The notes: generated from the sequence alone by a model not told the origin. A stretch of DNA of 64,000 nucleotides from Niallia sp. XMNu-256 (GCF_036670015.1 NZ_CP137636.1:3140501-3204500); one strand, 5' to 3'. Counted from the first letter of the stretch, positions 1 to 9,821 are shown. Made by a program: numbers and translations.

Positions 1-931
1 TCCAATTGATAAAGTTAATCTTTTTCTCATTGCTTTCCGTTTCATATTCCTTAAACTCAATTTTCCCAAATCCCCATACTGGTATTTTGAGGTTACCGAT
101 TTTCAAAGTATGCTTTCTTACCTCTTCTCCATTATACACTTGGAAGGTACTCTTAATCGGCAATACTACCTTTGTTTTATACCATGTTTCTCCTAAAACT
201 TCTCCTTTTGCAGGTACTTGTACATTTTGACCTTCTTTTCCGATTAACCCTGAAACGAGTAATTGGCCTGGTTCCACTCGATCATGGATATCAACTACTG
301 CTTGACCTTCTTCAACAAACATATCCACAATTACTGCTTTTTTCTTGGCGACAAGATGCTGGGGACTTAAATATTTTGGCTTTTCTGGTTCATTTTTCTC
401 TACCACTTGGAGATGATAGGTTGTCCCCTGTAATTCCACACCAACCCAAGTGATTTCCTCTATATTATTTGTTAATTGACGTTGAATTGATTCCACATTC
501 TCCACAAAAAATTGCAATTTGCCAACTTTAACACCCATCTTATCCAATTCTTTATTAATTTTATACTCAGTAGCCGGCTCCGCTCCCTTTATTTGGATTC
601 CCCAAATCATATTAGAAAGAATGGTTATAATAATTAGAAAAACAATGGCGCCCACTAAAAATCCGCTATTTAGAAGCAATCGTTTAAATAGAAACGGCAG
701 TCCCTCTCGTTTCAAAAATTCAATACGGAGACCACTTCCCCTAGAGATAATTCTTAATTTGGCAATATCATTTAATCTCATTTTAAATTGAATGGATTCT
801 ATCCCGTTTCTCCTTACACTCCAAATATATAGTCCATTCCTTAATAACGTATTGATAAACCGTTCAATTCCTTTTCCCGTAACTTTGACTGTTATGATTC
901 CGATAAAAAAAGTAATCCAGCGATTTTTCAT
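1..931 (-). CDS. yqfD: Sporulation protein YqfD, 3' end outside window
   Basis: About 310 residues are visible from the start codon; the C-terminus lies beyond base 1. The protein begins MKNRWITFF and has one clear hydrophobic segment near residues 90-112, followed by a soluble domain containing the family phrase VVEKNEPEKPKYLSP, which is typical of YqfD. YqfD is a sigma-E controlled membrane protein of the mother cell needed for full spore resistance; its molecular role is not known. The ATG at 931 has a GGGTGG ribosome site. The frame stays open upstream to another ATG at about 1034, but YqfD homologues start at MKN. It follows yqfC by 115 bases. Confidence 0.93.
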   Translation of the reverse strand, partial: MKNRWITFFIGIITVKVTGKGIERFINTLLRNGLYIWSVRRNGIESIQFKMRLNDIAKLRIISRGSGLRIEFLKREGLPFLFKRLLLNSGFLVGAIVFLIIITILSNMIWGIQIKGAEPATEYKINKELDKMGVKVGKLQFFVENVESIQRQLTNNIEEITWVGVELQGTTYHLQVVEKNEPEKPKYLSPQHLVAKKKAVIVDMFVEEGQAVVDIHDRVEPGQLLVSGLIGKEGQNVQVPAKGEVLGETWYKTKVVLPIKSTFQVYNGEEVRKHTLKIGNLKIPVWGFGKIEFKEYETESNEKKINFINW

Positions 932-1046
932 TCCACCCTGCCTCTCTACCGAATTCGTAAAAGAGACTTTCACCTCCGTTTGTATACTTGTCCAGTTGGA
1001 TAATAGCCGCTTAATAAAATTCTGGCGGCTATGCATTCCAATTTCT

Positions 1047-1331
1047 TTATTCTTCTAGATAAATCACTTGATCTATTTTTCCTTCTAAAATAATCTCTTC
1101 AGGCAATATCGCTTTAATCACAAAGGCCTTTCCTTTTACAAGCAACTGACCTTGCTTGAGAAGCAATCTGAGTTCTTTATCTGAAAAAGTTAAGAGACCT
1201 CTGTGATTTTCAATATAAATATGTAAGTGCCCAATCATAGTAATTCGGGGTAGATCCATCATGACATCCTGAGGAAGTTCCATGTTTTTTGTAATTAAGT
1301 TACGGAGGTATTGTCCCCACTTTTTCGCCAT
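1047..1331 (-). CDS. yqfC: Sporulation protein YqfC
   Basis: This small protein of 94 residues belongs to the YqfC family found beside yqfD in spore formers. It has no membrane segment and is rich in alternating hydrophobic and charged residues (for example LHIYIENHRGLL), consistent with a beta-rich fold. The ATG at 1331 is preceded by AAAGGGGG at a suitable distance; an upstream in-frame start at 1352 would overlap that ribosome site and is unlikely. In B. subtilis yqfC and yqfD are transcribed by sigma-E, and the adjacent yqfD here supports the same. The biochemical function is unknown. Confidence 0.92.
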   Translation of the reverse strand: MAKKWGQYLRNLITKNMELPQDVMMDLPRITMIGHLHIYIENHRGLLTFSDKELRLLLKQGQLLVKGKAFVIKAILPEEIILEGKIDQVIYLEE

Positions 1332-1389
1332 AAAAAAAGAACCCCCTTTCATCTCATGTATATGAGATAAATGAAGATTCTAGCACTTT

Positions 1390-1857
1390 TTATTTGGCTC
1401 GTGATCTATTGTGACTATAAGGTTTCTTTGCTCGTGGCGGTCCAAGGATTTCTGCCCAAATGACGGCTTCTGCTAATTTAGACTCATCCACTTTAAATTC
1501 TTTAAGTTGTTGTTGCTGAATGGTTTGTGGTGCATGTTGTTTATCTGGTTTTTCAGATAAAGATGGCAGTTCTTCTTCTAGAACAACCTTTACCTCGGCG
1601 ATCTTTTTTTCCGATTGTTTTTCTGAAAATTGCCTTTCTGGCTTTATTTCTTCTTGAAAGGTGCGGCTCGTTTCTTTGAAAATTTCTCTCATTTCCTGGA
1701 ATACATCACCGCTTTTTTGGGTTGGCTTATGTCTGTCTGCTTCTACACGTTTTGCAGGAGACTCCTGTTTTTCCGATTTGTCCCTATTTTTAAATAGGGA
1801 GGAAATCACACCAATTAAAATAATTACGATTAGCGGATTTTCAAAGAGAATCTCCAT
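1390..1857 (-). CDS. yqfB: YqfB-like single-pass membrane protein
   Basis: The 155-residue product starts with a hydrophobic segment (about residues 6-22) and continues as a long charged, low-complexity tail rich in Glu, Lys and Gln, likely cytoplasmic and disordered. No catalytic motif is visible. The call rests mainly on position: it follows nfeD and floA with only 35 bases after floA, as yqfB does in B. subtilis. Sequence identity to B. subtilis YqfB cannot be judged reliably here. Start ATG has AAAGGAGGG upstream. It may help organise the flotillin membrane domain, but that is inference from operon position. Confidence 0.7.
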   Translation of the reverse strand: MEILFENPLIVIILIGVISSLFKNRDKSEKQESPAKRVEADRHKPTQKSGDVFQEMREIFKETSRTFQEEIKPERQFSEKQSEKKIAEVKVVLEEELPSLSEKPDKQHAPQTIQQQQLKEFKVDESKLAEAVIWAEILGPPRAKKPYSHNRSRAK

Positions 1858-1892
1858 AAAAGAAACCCTCCTTTCCTAAATATAGGACCGGT

Positions 1893-2894
1893 TTAGCCTT
1901 TTTTGTTTTTATTTTCTTTCGGTCCTGTCATTTTGCCAATTGAATCTCTCATATCTGTATCGGCGTTAATGTTTTGGATATTCATATAATCCATGACTCC
2001 TAAATTCCCATCTTTTAGCGCTTCAGCCATTGCAAGTGGAACTTCTGCTTCTGCTTCAACAACTTTCGCTCTCATTTCTTCTACTCGAGCCTTCATTTCC
2101 TGTTCCTTCGCAACCGCCATCGCACGACGTTCTTCAGCTTTCGCTTGGGCGATGTTCTTATCGGCATCAGCTTGTTCCATCTGTAAATGAGCACCAATAT
2201 TTTTACCAATATCCACGTCAGCAATATCAATCGATAGGATTTCAAATGCTGTTCCAGAATCTAACCCTTTAGCCAGAACCGTTTGTGAAATCATATCAGG
2301 GTTTTCTAGCACTTTCGTATGATGTTCTGATGAACCAATCGTTGAAATTACCCCTTCACCAACACGGGCAATAATGGTTTCTTCACCAGCACCACCAACA
2401 AGTCGATCAATGTTGGCACGCACAGTAATTCTCGCTTTCGCCTTTACTTCTATCCCATTCATCGCCATCCCTGCAATAAATGGAGTTTCAATCACTTTTG
2501 GATTAACACTCATCTGCACAGCTTCTAATACATCACGGCCAGCTAAATCAATCGCTGCACAACGTTCAAACATCAATTCAATATTCGCACGGTGCGCTGC
2601 AATTAAAGCATTCACCACACGGTCGACATTCCCGCCTGCTAAATAATGACTTTCTAATTGATTTGTCGTTACATTTAATCCTGCTTTATGAGCTTTAATT
2701 AGCGGATTAATGACCCGGCTTGGAATCACTCGTCTAAGTCTCATCCCAATTAATGTGAAAATACTTACTTTTACACCTGCAGCTAATGCAGAGATCCACA
2801 GCATGACAGGGACAAAGGTAAATAAAATTCCCAGTAACACAATAGCAACTACTACTGCTATTATGACAAATATTGTACCACCTGTTAAATCCAT
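1893..2894 (-). CDS. floA: Flotillin-like protein FloA
   Basis: FloA (YqfA) is a membrane scaffold that forms dynamic foci and affects membrane fluidity and signalling. The 333-residue protein has an N-terminal hydrophobic hairpin-like anchor (about residues 7-48), a PHB/SPFH-type central domain with conserved stretches [11 protein letters not shown] and [14 protein letters not shown], and a C-terminal Glu/Ala-rich helix near residues 235-300 that mediates oligomerisation in flotillins. Length is normal for the family. It starts 14 bases after nfeD and should be cotranscribed from the sigma-W promoter at 3736-3761. Ribosome site GGAGGAAG precedes the ATG. Confidence 0.97.
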   Translation of the reverse strand: MDLTGGTIFVIIAVVVAIVLLGILFTFVPVMLWISALAAGVKVSIFTLIGMRLRRVIPSRVINPLIKAHKAGLNVTTNQLESHYLAGGNVDRVVNALIAAHRANIELMFERCAAIDLAGRDVLEAVQMSVNPKVIETPFIAGMAMNGIEVKAKARITVRANIDRLVGGAGEETIIARVGEGVISTIGSSEHHTKVLENPDMISQTVLAKGLDSGTAFEILSIDIADVDIGKNIGAHLQMEQADADKNIAQAKAEERRAMAVAKEQEMKARVEEMRAKVVEAEAEVPLAMAEALKDGNLGVMDYMNIQNINADTDMRDSIGKMTGPKENKNKKG

Positions 2895-2908
2895 ATTGTC
2901 TTCCTCCT

Positions 2909-3700
2909 TTATTCGTTATCTATTTCCTTCCACTCTCTAACCACAATTCTAGAACCTTCTACTTTAATAATCTTAACAGGTGTGTCCTTAACGATAAACC
3001 CACCTTCTGTTACAACATCGATCCGCTCATCACCAATTGTGACAGTCCCAGAAGGACGTAAATCAGTCATGGCATAAGCTTTCTTCCCAATTAATTCAGT
3101 TCTGTTTTGATTCGACACATATCCACTTTCTGTATTTGTTGAATCAGTTAATATAAACTTTTTGAAAAATTTCATTTTCTTATCAAACACCTTTATCATA
3201 ACCATACAGGCTAAAATTGAAATAGTAAAAGCGATTAACAATGAAATACCAATATGAACAAAATCTACAGCAGACATAAAAAAGCTCGCTAACACTGCAG
3301 CAAAACCAAACAGGCCTAGAATTCCCCCTGGTAAGACCAATTCTAATAAAATAAGTACAATTCCTCCCGCAAATAAGAGAAACGTCCCAATTCCAGCTAG
3401 CCCTGCAACTATATGGCCATAAAAATACAAAAGAAATGCAATAATACCAACAATTCCAGCCAGTCCAAATCTTGGTGTAAATAGCTCAATCACCAATCCT
3501 AAAAAACCAATCGTTAAAAGAATGGGAATTACGAGCGGGTGAACGAGAAATGCAATAAAGGAATCAAAAAAGCTAGACCCTGCTTCTCCTTGAGCCTCCA
3601 CAATTGAAGCACTAACATCGGTGGGTAACCAAATAAAAATAAGGGCAGGGGTCAGGATCAATCTCTGGGTGGGGATGGCTGAAGTTAATTTTCTGCACAC
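2909..3700 (-). CDS. NfeD family membrane protein lacking the protease domain
   Basis: The 263-residue protein matches the membrane and C-terminal OB-fold parts of the flotillin partner YqeZ/NfeD: several hydrophobic helices between about residues 45 and 175 (including [19 protein letters not shown] and GLLGLVLPGG-like turns), then a soluble beta domain with the motif [20 protein letters not shown]. subtilis YqeZ is about 437 residues because a ClpP-like serine protease domain precedes the membrane part; none is present here and the 5' space before the promoter is too short to encode it. I chose GTG at 3700 because AAGGGAGG lies eight bases before it; GTG at 3721 overlaps that site. A signal-like hydrophobic stretch follows the start. 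Confidence 0.9.
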   Translation of the reverse strand: MCRKLTSAIPTQRLILTPALIFIWLPTDVSASIVEAQGEAGSSFFDSFIAFLVHPLVIPILLTIGFLGLVIELFTPRFGLAGIVGIIAFLLYFYGHIVAGLAGIGTFLLFAGGIVLILLELVLPGGILGLFGFAAVLASFFMSAVDFVHIGISLLIAFTISILACMVMIKVFDKKMKFFKKFILTDSTNTESGYVSNQNRTELIGKKAYAMTDLRPSGTVTIGDERIDVVTEGGFIVKDTPVKIIKVEGSRIVVREWKEIDNE

Positions 3701-3735
3701 GGGGGCAACCTCCCTTCTCACAAGTGTAATACAAT

Positions 3736-3761
3736 TACGTTTGAAAGGAAAATTAGTTTCA
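3736..3761 (-). promoter_or_regulatory. Sigma-W type promoter for nfeD-floA-yqfB
   Basis: Read on the minus strand there is a TGAAAC box (3756-3761), a 16-base spacer and CGTA (3736-3739). This is the consensus of the cell-envelope stress factor sigma-W, which drives yqeZ-yqfA-yqfB in B. subtilis. It ends 35 bases before the chosen nfeD start. Confidence 0.88.
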
Positions 3762-3822
3762 AAAATTTAGTGACAAAAGAAGAATTGTTTTCAATCGCCC
3801 CGCTGAACGAAGTTAATTCATT

Positions 3823-3852
3823 TAAAAAGGCCGCAGACATAAACTGCGGCCC
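3823..3852 (-). terminator. Rho-independent terminator after yqeY
   Basis: GGCCGCAG (3829-3836) pairs with CTGCGGCC (3844-3851) around a seven-base loop, and the minus strand continues into a T-rich run. It separates rpsU-yqeY from the sigma-W unit. Confidence 0.85.
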
Positions 3853-3880
3853 TTTAAATGAAGTTATTATCAAATGTTAT

Positions 3881-4324
3881 TTATGAAAGGTGTTGTTGTA
3901 CAAGTTTATTAACAAGTGACCCATCCGCTTTGCCTTTCACTTTAGGCATTAGAACAGACATCACTTTACCCATTTCAGTCTTAGTTGAAGCACCGACCTC
4001 AGCTATAGCTTGTTTTACTATTTCTGAAAGTTCTTCTTCTGATAACTGTTCAGGCATATATAACTCTACGTACTGTAATTCAGTACGTATTTTTTCAACA
4101 AGGTCATCACGACCTGCTTTTTCAAATTCATGGAGGGAATCCTTACGTTGTTTTACTTCACGTGAAAGCACCGTTAATTCTTCTTCTAGCGATAAGTCAT
4201 GGCCAGCCCTAATGGATTCATTCTGGATAGCAGCTTTGATCATTCGGATGACACCGAGCTTATCTTTTTCTTTGGTTTTCATCGCTTGTTTCATATCAGA
4301 ATTTAATCGTTCGAGAAGACTCAC
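3881..4324 (-). CDS. yqeY: GatB/YqeY domain protein
   Basis: The 147-residue YqeY protein resembles the C-terminal tRNA-binding tail domain of GatB, the glutamyl-tRNA amidotransferase subunit, but occurs alone here; its own role is not established. Typical family phrases are [14 protein letters not shown] near the N-terminus, [11 protein letters not shown] in the middle and [17 protein letters not shown] near the C-terminus. Length is normal. It starts with GTG at 4324 behind GAGGGTG and follows rpsU by 15 bases, the conserved order in Bacillus, so both share the rpsU promoter. A strong terminator lies downstream. Confidence 0.95.
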   Translation of the reverse strand: MSLLERLNSDMKQAMKTKEKDKLGVIRMIKAAIQNESIRAGHDLSLEEELTVLSREVKQRKDSLHEFEKAGRDDLVEKIRTELQYVELYMPEQLSEEELSEIVKQAIAEVGASTKTEMGKVMSVLMPKVKGKADGSLVNKLVQQHLS

Positions 4325-4339
4325 TACTTACACCCTCTC

Positions 4340-4516
4340 TTAGAACTTGCGTTTTCTTGCAGCCTCAGATTTCTTCTTACGTTTTACGCTAGGCTTTTCA
4401 TAAAATTCGCGCTTTCTAGCTTCTTGAATAGTACCTGCTTTAGAAACAGTACGTTTGAAACGTCGAAGAGCATCTTCAAGCGATTCGTTTTTACGAACGA
4501 CAGTTTTATTAGACAT
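4340..4516 (-). CDS. rpsU: 30S ribosomal protein S21
   Basis: The 58-residue, strongly basic protein begins [20 protein letters not shown] and ends in a run of Lys and Arg, as in all bS21 proteins. It sits near the anti-Shine-Dalgarno end of 16S rRNA in the small subunit and aids initiation. The ATG at 4516 follows GGAGGGAGGG; an upstream in-frame start at 4573 gives an unlikely 19-residue extension. It has its own sigma-A promoter at 4585-4613 and leads into yqeY. Confidence 0.98.
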   Translation of the reverse strand: MSNKTVVRKNESLEDALRRFKRTVSKAGTIQEARKREFYEKPSVKRKKKSEAARKRKF

Positions 4517-4584
4517 TCTCTCTTTCCCTCCCTCCAAGCACAACACCTTACAATCGACACGAGAAAATCCCATGTACTTTGTAA

Positions 4585-4613
4585 ATTATAATATAACAAA
4601 GAAACAAGGTCAA
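4585..4613 (-). promoter_or_regulatory. Sigma-A promoter for rpsU-yqeY
   Basis: On the minus strand TTGACC (4608-4613) and TATAAT (4585-4590) are separated by 17 bases, an almost perfect housekeeping promoter. The leader to the rpsU start is about 60 bases. Confidence 0.88.
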
Positions 4614-4671
4614 CTCAAATTTCACTGGACTTATGTTTGTTTTGCGTAAGAGATTTTAATTCAAGTTCACT

Positions 4672-5325
4672 TTAAGCTTCAGATATGATTTTAACTCCTG
4701 CGCTAGCTCCAATTCTAGTTGCACCCGCTTGTATCATTGTATTCATATCCTCAAGTGTTCTAATGCCCCCTGATGCTTTCACCCCAACATGAGGACCTAC
4801 CGTTTTCCGCATTAGTTGAATATCTTCTCTAATAGCACCACCTGTTGAAAAGCCAGTCGACGTTTTAACGTAATGAGCCCCTGCTTTTACAGCAATCTCA
4901 CAAGCAATGACTTTTTCCTCATCGGTTAATAAACACGTTTCAATGATGACTTTTACAATTGCTTTTCCTTTGGCAGCTTCTACGACAGCAGTAATATCTT
5001 TTTCAACTAAGTCAAGATCGCGGTCTTTTAACGCTCCGAGTGGAATAACCATATCCACTTCTGTTGCCCCATTCTGAATCGCTTCTTTTGTTTCAAATGC
5101 TTTTACTTCAGTAGTCGTAGCTCCTAATGGAAAACCAATGACCGTACACACTTTTACAGATGTTCCTTCTAACAATTGACTTGCAAAACTCACCCATACT
5201 GGATTAATACAAACAGAGGCAAAGCCATATCCTTTTGCTTCTTCACAAAGCTTACGAATTTGTTCCTTCGTGGCATCAGCTTTCAAGATCGTATGATCAA
5301 TATATTTTGCGATAGGTTGTGACAT
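4672..5325 (-). CDS. deoC: Deoxyribose-phosphate aldolase
   Basis: DeoC splits 2-deoxyribose 5-phosphate into glyceraldehyde 3-phosphate and acetaldehyde in deoxynucleoside catabolism. The 217-residue TIM-barrel protein has the Schiff-base lysine in HYVKTSTGF (K154), a second active-site lysine in VKASGGIRT (K183) and the catalytic aspartate in EVDMVIPLG (D91). The ATG at 5325 follows AAAGGGAG; a GTG at 5343 overlaps that site. It sits alone downstream of mtaB and its terminator, rather than with deoxynucleoside kinase or phosphorylase genes, a location unlike the dra-nupC-pdp operon of B. subtilis. Confidence 0.97.
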   Translation of the reverse strand: MSQPIAKYIDHTILKADATKEQIRKLCEEAKGYGFASVCINPVWVSFASQLLEGTSVKVCTVIGFPLGATTTEVKAFETKEAIQNGATEVDMVIPLGALKDRDLDLVEKDITAVVEAAKGKAIVKVIIETCLLTDEEKVIACEIAVKAGAHYVKTSTGFSTGGAIREDIQLMRKTVGPHVGVKASGGIRTLEDMNTMIQAGATRIGASAGVKIISEA

Positions 5326-5390
5326 TGTTTGACTCCCTTTCACTTGAATACGTTTATATTTAATGTTAGCATCCTGCTAAATAAAAATAA

Positions 5391-5412
5391 AGGAACTGCA
5401 AATACAGTTCCT
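5391..5412 (-). terminator. Terminator after mtaB
   Basis: AGGAACTG (5391-5398) and CAGTTCCT (5405-5412) form an eight-base-pair hairpin; the minus strand continues TTATTTTTATTT. It ends the long hrcA-to-mtaB transcript before deoC. Confidence 0.85.
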
Positions 5413-5418
5413 AATCAT

Positions 5419-6756
5419 TTAGACCGCTTCATCTGCTAGTTTTTCCTCTTCTAGTACTCGAACAAATTTACCTTCATTAAAAGGATAGCCAGCTTTTTCA
5501 ATTTTCACTTTTACTAATTCTCCAACCATCTCTTCTGTACCAGGAAACACCACTTTTAAATAATTATCGGTGTAGCCAACATATAAACCATCTTCTTGTT
5601 TTTCTTCAGGAATCACTTCTAATACTTGGCCCTCAAATTTAGACGCATATTCTTTTGCAAGTTGGTCAGATAACGAAATTAACCGATGAACTCGCTCATT
5701 TTTAATCCCTTCATCAACTTGGTCTTCCATTCGTGCAGCAGGTGTCCCTGTTCGCTTAGAATAAGGGAATACATGGAGTTCAGAGAATCTATGATCTTTA
5801 ACAAAGTTGTACGTTTCCATAAACTCTTCTTCCGTTTCACCTGGAAAACCCACAATCACGTCAGAAGTAACCGCGAGATCAGGCATAATTTCGCGTAACC
5901 TCATTAATCTTTCGGCAAAAGAATCCATTGTATATTTTCTTCTCATTCTCTTTAACACAGAATCTGAACCTGATTGAAGTGGAATATGCAAATGCCGAAC
6001 AATTACTTTCGATTGTTTGATCACTTCAATGACTTCATCCGTAATTTGGCTTGCCTCGATTGATGAGATTCGCAGGCGTTTTAACCCTTTTACATTAGCC
6101 TCTAAGTCACTAAGAAGGTTTGCAAGGTTATATTCTTTAAAATCGGCACCATATCCACCTGTATGAATTCCTGTTAATACAATCTCTTTATAGCCAGCGT
6201 CAACTAGCTGTTGAGCTTGTCGGATAACTTCTTGTGGATCACGTGAACGCATCAATCCTCTAGCCCACGGAATAATACAAAATGTACAGAAGTTATTACA
6301 TCCTTCTTGGATCTTTAACGAAGCCCTCGTCCGGTCCGTAAATGCAGGAACATCAAGCTCTTCATAGACGCGACTTTTCATAATATTACCAACCGCATTA
6401 ATCGGCTGACGTTCTTTGCGATATTGGTCAATATACTCTAGCATTTTGACACGGTCTTGTGTACCGATGACAATATCAACTCCAGGAATATCCATAATTT
6501 CAGCAGGCGATGTTTGAGCATAGCAACCTGTAACACAAATAACAGCATCCGGATTTTTTCGAATCGCCCGGCGAATCACTTGACGACTCTTTTTGTCCCC
6601 TGTATTTGTCACCGTACATGTATTAATAACATAAACATCTGATGCTGCATCAAATTCTACTCTTTCATAGCCCTCTTGCTTAAATAATTGCCAAATGGCC
6701 TCTGTTTCATAATGGTTGACTTTACAACCTAATGTATGGAATGCAACTTTTTGCAT
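5419..6756 (-). CDS. mtaB: tRNA methylthiotransferase MtaB
   Basis: MtaB (YqeV) adds a methylthio group to N6-threonylcarbamoyladenosine at position 37 of tRNAs reading ANN codons. The 445-residue enzyme shows the N-terminal iron-sulfur cysteines (C11, C47, C78), the radical-SAM motif CNNFCTFC (C153, C157, C160) and a C-terminal TRAM domain rich in short beta strands. The ATG at 6756 uses the GAGGTG that overlaps the rsmE stop, so translation is probably coupled. It is the last gene of the heat-shock operon, as in B. subtilis. Confidence 0.97.
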   Translation of the reverse strand: MQKVAFHTLGCKVNHYETEAIWQLFKQEGYERVEFDAASDVYVINTCTVTNTGDKKSRQVIRRAIRKNPDAVICVTGCYAQTSPAEIMDIPGVDIVIGTQDRVKMLEYIDQYRKERQPINAVGNIMKSRVYEELDVPAFTDRTRASLKIQEGCNNFCTFCIIPWARGLMRSRDPQEVIRQAQQLVDAGYKEIVLTGIHTGGYGADFKEYNLANLLSDLEANVKGLKRLRISSIEASQITDEVIEVIKQSKVIVRHLHIPLQSGSDSVLKRMRRKYTMDSFAERLMRLREIMPDLAVTSDVIVGFPGETEEEFMETYNFVKDHRFSELHVFPYSKRTGTPAARMEDQVDEGIKNERVHRLISLSDQLAKEYASKFEGQVLEVIPEEKQEDGLYVGYTDNYLKVVFPGTEEMVGELVKVKIEKAGYPFNEGKFVRVLEEEKLADEAV

Positions 6757-6761
6757 GTATT

Positions 6762-7511
6762 TCACCTCAATAATTCTAATTGGTAGGATACGGCAGATAA
6801 TAAGTATAAAGGTGCCGTTTCTGTCCTCAAAATCCTCGGTCCGAGGCTACAGCTAATAAACCCATGTTCTTGAAGCTTTTCGACTTCACCAGTCGTTAAT
6901 CCACCTTCAGGCCCAAAAACAACTAATAAAGAATTCCCTATTGTTAAAGACTGTAGACATTCCACTAAATTCCTTTTTTCGCCTTGTTTTGATTCCTCTT
7001 CATAAGCGATTATTTTCACATCGTAGTGTTCACTCGCCATAATTAAAGTAGATAGGCTTTGCGGAGCTTCAACTGAAGGAACAACACTCCGATGGGATTG
7101 TTCCGCCGCTTCTTTAGCAATTTTTTGCCATCTGCCTATTTTTTTATCTGCTTTTTTCTCATCCCATTTTACGATAGAACGAGCTGCAATAAAAGGGATA
7201 AATTTTGTGGCACCTAACTCTGTCCCTTTTTGAATAATGAGATCTAACTTATCCCCTTTAGGCAAGCCGCTCACAATCGTGACCTCAATTGGAAGTTCTG
7301 CAGACTCCTCCAACCATTGTACTACTCTTACAGTCAATTGCTCATTGGAAATGTTTGTAATTTTACACAGTGCTGATTGACGGTCTTCAGTTACAAGGAT
7401 GATTTCATCGTTTTCTTGCATTCGCATAACCTTAACGATATGGCGAAAATCATCACCAGTTATTTGAAATGCATTTTGGGCAGATGAATATGGGACAAAA
7501 TAGCGCTGCAT
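6762..7511 (-). CDS. rsmE: 16S rRNA m3U1498 methyltransferase
   Basis: RsmE methylates N3 of U1498 in 16S rRNA on assembled 30S subunits. The 249-residue protein has an N-terminal PUA-like domain (begins MQRYFVPYSS) and a C-terminal SPOUT knot domain with the SAM-binding phrases GPEGGLTTGEVEKL and LGPRILRTETAPLYLLSA. Length is typical. TAGGAGGT precedes the ATG. It lies between prmA and mtaB, so three RNA or ribosomal-protein modification enzymes follow the chaperones on one transcript. Confidence 0.97.
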   Translation of the reverse strand: MQRYFVPYSSAQNAFQITGDDFRHIVKVMRMQENDEIILVTEDRQSALCKITNISNEQLTVRVVQWLEESAELPIEVTIVSGLPKGDKLDLIIQKGTELGATKFIPFIAARSIVKWDEKKADKKIGRWQKIAKEAAEQSHRSVVPSVEAPQSLSTLIMASEHYDVKIIAYEEESKQGEKRNLVECLQSLTIGNSLLVVFGPEGGLTTGEVEKLQEHGFISCSLGPRILRTETAPLYLLSAVSYQLELLR

Positions 7512-7537
7512 GAAAAATACCTCCTACCATGTGTAAA

Positions 7538-7564
7538 AAGGGCTGTGTCTTACACATAACCCTT
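7538..7564 (-). terminator. Possible intra-operon terminator between prmA and rsmE
   Basis: On the minus strand AAGGG and TGTGT pair with ACACA and CCCTT around a small loop, followed by a short T run. The hairpin may reduce rsmE-mtaB expression relative to the upstream genes. Confidence 0.6.
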
Positions 7565-7574
7565 GGCCGTACAA

Positions 7575-8513
7575 TTATTGTTTTCTTGCTATAAAGGAAA
7601 CCCAGTCTTCGATTTGTAAAGTGTCTACAATATCGAATCCTGCAGCCTCAAGCGACTCCTTAACCTCATCCTTTTTCTGCTGGATAATCCCCGCTGTAAT
7701 AAAATATCCGTCTTGCTTTAAACATTTAGCAGCATCGTCCGTAAAACGTACAATTACTTCTGCCAAAATATTAGCCACAATCACGTCTACACTTTCCTCT
7801 ATTCCCTCTAATAAATTGTTTTGGAAAATATTTACGACTGAATGTACTTTATTTAGCTTAATATTGCTTTTTGCAGATTGAACAGCTACTTCATCTAAAT
7901 CTAATGCAGTAACCTTTTTTGCACCCAGCATGGCAGCCGCAATACTCAATACTCCCGAACCTGTTCCGACATCTATAACCATATCATCTTTTTTGACAAT
8001 CCGTTCTAATGCTTGGATACTCATAACGGTTGTAGGATGTGTTCCCGTACCAAATGCCATACCAGGATCCAATTCAATGATTAACTCATCACGGCCTTTT
8101 GGTGTGTATTCCTCCCATGTAGGAACAACCGTGAAACGCTCTGAAATTTTTACAGGATGATAATATTTTTTCCAAGCAGTTGCCCATTCTTCCTCATTTA
8201 CTTCTGATAAAGTTACACTGTTTATACCAATATCAATATTAAACAGTATCAGATTGTTAATTGCCTCTTTAATCGCATCAACCGTTTCACTTAAAAAACT
8301 AGTAACCGGTAAATAAGCCTTAACAATTACACCTTCATCAGGATAATCTTTCGGATTGAGTTGGTAGATTTCGCCGAATTGATCTTCCCTTTCTTTCACA
8401 AGTTCAAAAGGGTCCTCGATTACAACCCCACTTGCTCCAGCCTCATGTAAAATATTCGAAATCGGTTCTACTGCTTCATTTGTTGTATGAATACTTATTT
8501 CGGACCACTTCAA
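7575..8513 (-). CDS. prmA: Ribosomal protein L11 methyltransferase
   Basis: PrmA trimethylates lysines and the N-terminus of ribosomal protein L11. The 312-residue protein has an N-terminal alpha-beta substrate domain (starting with [17 protein letters not shown]), a linker, and a Rossmann methyltransferase domain with the SAM loop [13 protein letters not shown] near residue 180 and the [10 protein letters not shown] motif. The start is TTG at 8513, supported by ACAGGAG upstream and by the usual PrmA N-terminus. It follows dnaJ in the heat-shock operon, the standard Bacillus arrangement. Confidence 0.97.
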   Translation of the reverse strand: MKWSEISIHTTNEAVEPISNILHEAGASGVVIEDPFELVKEREDQFGEIYQLNPKDYPDEGVIVKAYLPVTSFLSETVDAIKEAINNLILFNIDIGINSVTLSEVNEEEWATAWKKYYHPVKISERFTVVPTWEEYTPKGRDELIIELDPGMAFGTGTHPTTVMSIQALERIVKKDDMVIDVGTGSGVLSIAAAMLGAKKVTALDLDEVAVQSAKSNIKLNKVHSVVNIFQNNLLEGIEESVDVIVANILAEVIVRFTDDAAKCLKQDGYFITAGIIQQKKDEVKESLEAAGFDIVDTLQIEDWVSFIARKQ

Positions 8514-8583
8514 CTCAATAACAACTCCTGTTTAATCAAATTCGTTCCTCGGATTCATCTCACTATAGATAAACCTGGGAGAT

Positions 8584-9711
8584 TTAATCACCTTTAAAAG
8601 CCCTTTTCATTTTATCAAAGAACCCTTCTTCTTCTTTTGGCATTGGACCACTGACATCAGCAAATTCTTGAAGCAATTGCTTTTGTCGGTCAGTAAGTTT
8701 CGTAGGGGTAATAAGTTTCACAATAATATGCTGATCACCAATTCCACGACCTCTTACATTCGGAATTCCTTTTCCTCTTAATCGGAATTTGGTTCCGGTT
8801 TGTGTGCCTGCAGGAATTTTTAACTTGACTTTTCCGTGTAAGGTTGGAACTTCTATCTCATCGCCAAGTGCAGCTTGAACAAAGGTTAAAGGCATCTCAC
8901 AGTAGACATCATCGCCATCCCGTTCAAAATATTCATGTGGGCGGATATGGAATACAACATATAGATCTCCAGCCGGACCACCGTTTATACCTGGTTCTCC
9001 TTGACCTGCCACACGTAGTTGTTGGCCATCATCAATGCCTGCAGGGATTTTGACCGCAATTTTTCGACGTTTTTTCACTCGGCCTGTGCCACCGCAAGTG
9101 GAGCATTTATGTTTAATTTCTTGTCCCGTACCATTACAGTAATTACATACACGTCTGTTAACAATTCTGCCAAACGGTGTATTTTGTTCGATGTTTAGTT
9201 GGCCAGATCCATGACAATGTGAACAGGTTTCTGCTTTCGTTCCCTTCTTCGCACCTGTTCCCTCACAAGTTTCACAGTTTTCTTCCCGTGGAATGTCAAT
9301 TTCAGTTTCTTTTCCAGACACGGCATCTTCAAAATTCAGTGTCATCGTATATTGTAGATCGGCACCTTGTCTTGGTGCGTTTGGATCACGACGTCTTGTG
9401 CCACCGCCGCCAAAGAATGTACTGAAAATATCTTCGAAACCACCGAAACCACCAAAATCTCCATCTCCACCAAATCCACCAAATCCTTGATTTGGATCGG
9501 TATGGCCGAATTGGTCATAATGAGCCCGTTTTTGCTCGTCACTTAACACATCGTAAGCTTCTGTGAGTTCTTTAAATTTTTCATCCGCTCCTGGTTCTTT
9601 ATTTATATCTGGATGGTATTTCTTAGAAAGCTTACGGTATGCCTTTTTAATTTCATCCTTTGATGCACTTTTACTAACGCCAAGTACCTCATAGTAATCC
9701 CTTTTATCCAT
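8584..9711 (-). CDS. dnaJ: Chaperone DnaJ
   Basis: DnaJ delivers unfolded substrates to DnaK and stimulates its ATPase. The 375-residue protein has a J domain with HPD at residues 33-35, a Gly/Phe-rich linker (about 70-105), four CxxCxGxG zinc repeats between residues 146 and 210, and a C-terminal peptide-binding domain. The ATG at 9711 gives the conserved [12 protein letters not shown] start; an upstream GTG at 9723 is less likely. A terminator hairpin separates it from dnaK, so its level may be set by partial read-through or by a local promoter I could not define. Confidence 0.98.
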   Translation of the reverse strand: MDKRDYYEVLGVSKSASKDEIKKAYRKLSKKYHPDINKEPGADEKFKELTEAYDVLSDEQKRAHYDQFGHTDPNQGFGGFGGDGDFGGFGGFEDIFSTFFGGGGTRRRDPNAPRQGADLQYTMTLNFEDAVSGKETEIDIPREENCETCEGTGAKKGTKAETCSHCHGSGQLNIEQNTPFGRIVNRRVCNYCNGTGQEIKHKCSTCGGTGRVKKRRKIAVKIPAGIDDGQQLRVAGQGEPGINGGPAGDLYVVFHIRPHEYFERDGDDVYCEMPLTFVQAALGDEIEVPTLHGKVKLKIPAGTQTGTKFRLRGKGIPNVRGRGIGDQHIIVKLITPTKLTDRQKQLLQEFADVSGPMPKEEEGFFDKMKRAFKGD

Positions 9712-9821
9712 GATGATTACCACTCCCCGAATCTTTTCACATAAATTTTATTCTAGCATCTTCTGATAGCTACTTGCAATCTTTTCTGTGATTTGTATTT
9801 AGTATTTATAAGTTAAAAAAT

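Noticed and set aside
3858-4343. A 161-codon plus-strand frame opposite yqeY
   Set aside because: It is antisense to a clear YqeY family gene and very Ser-rich, and its start lies inside the yqeY terminator region without a ribosome site.
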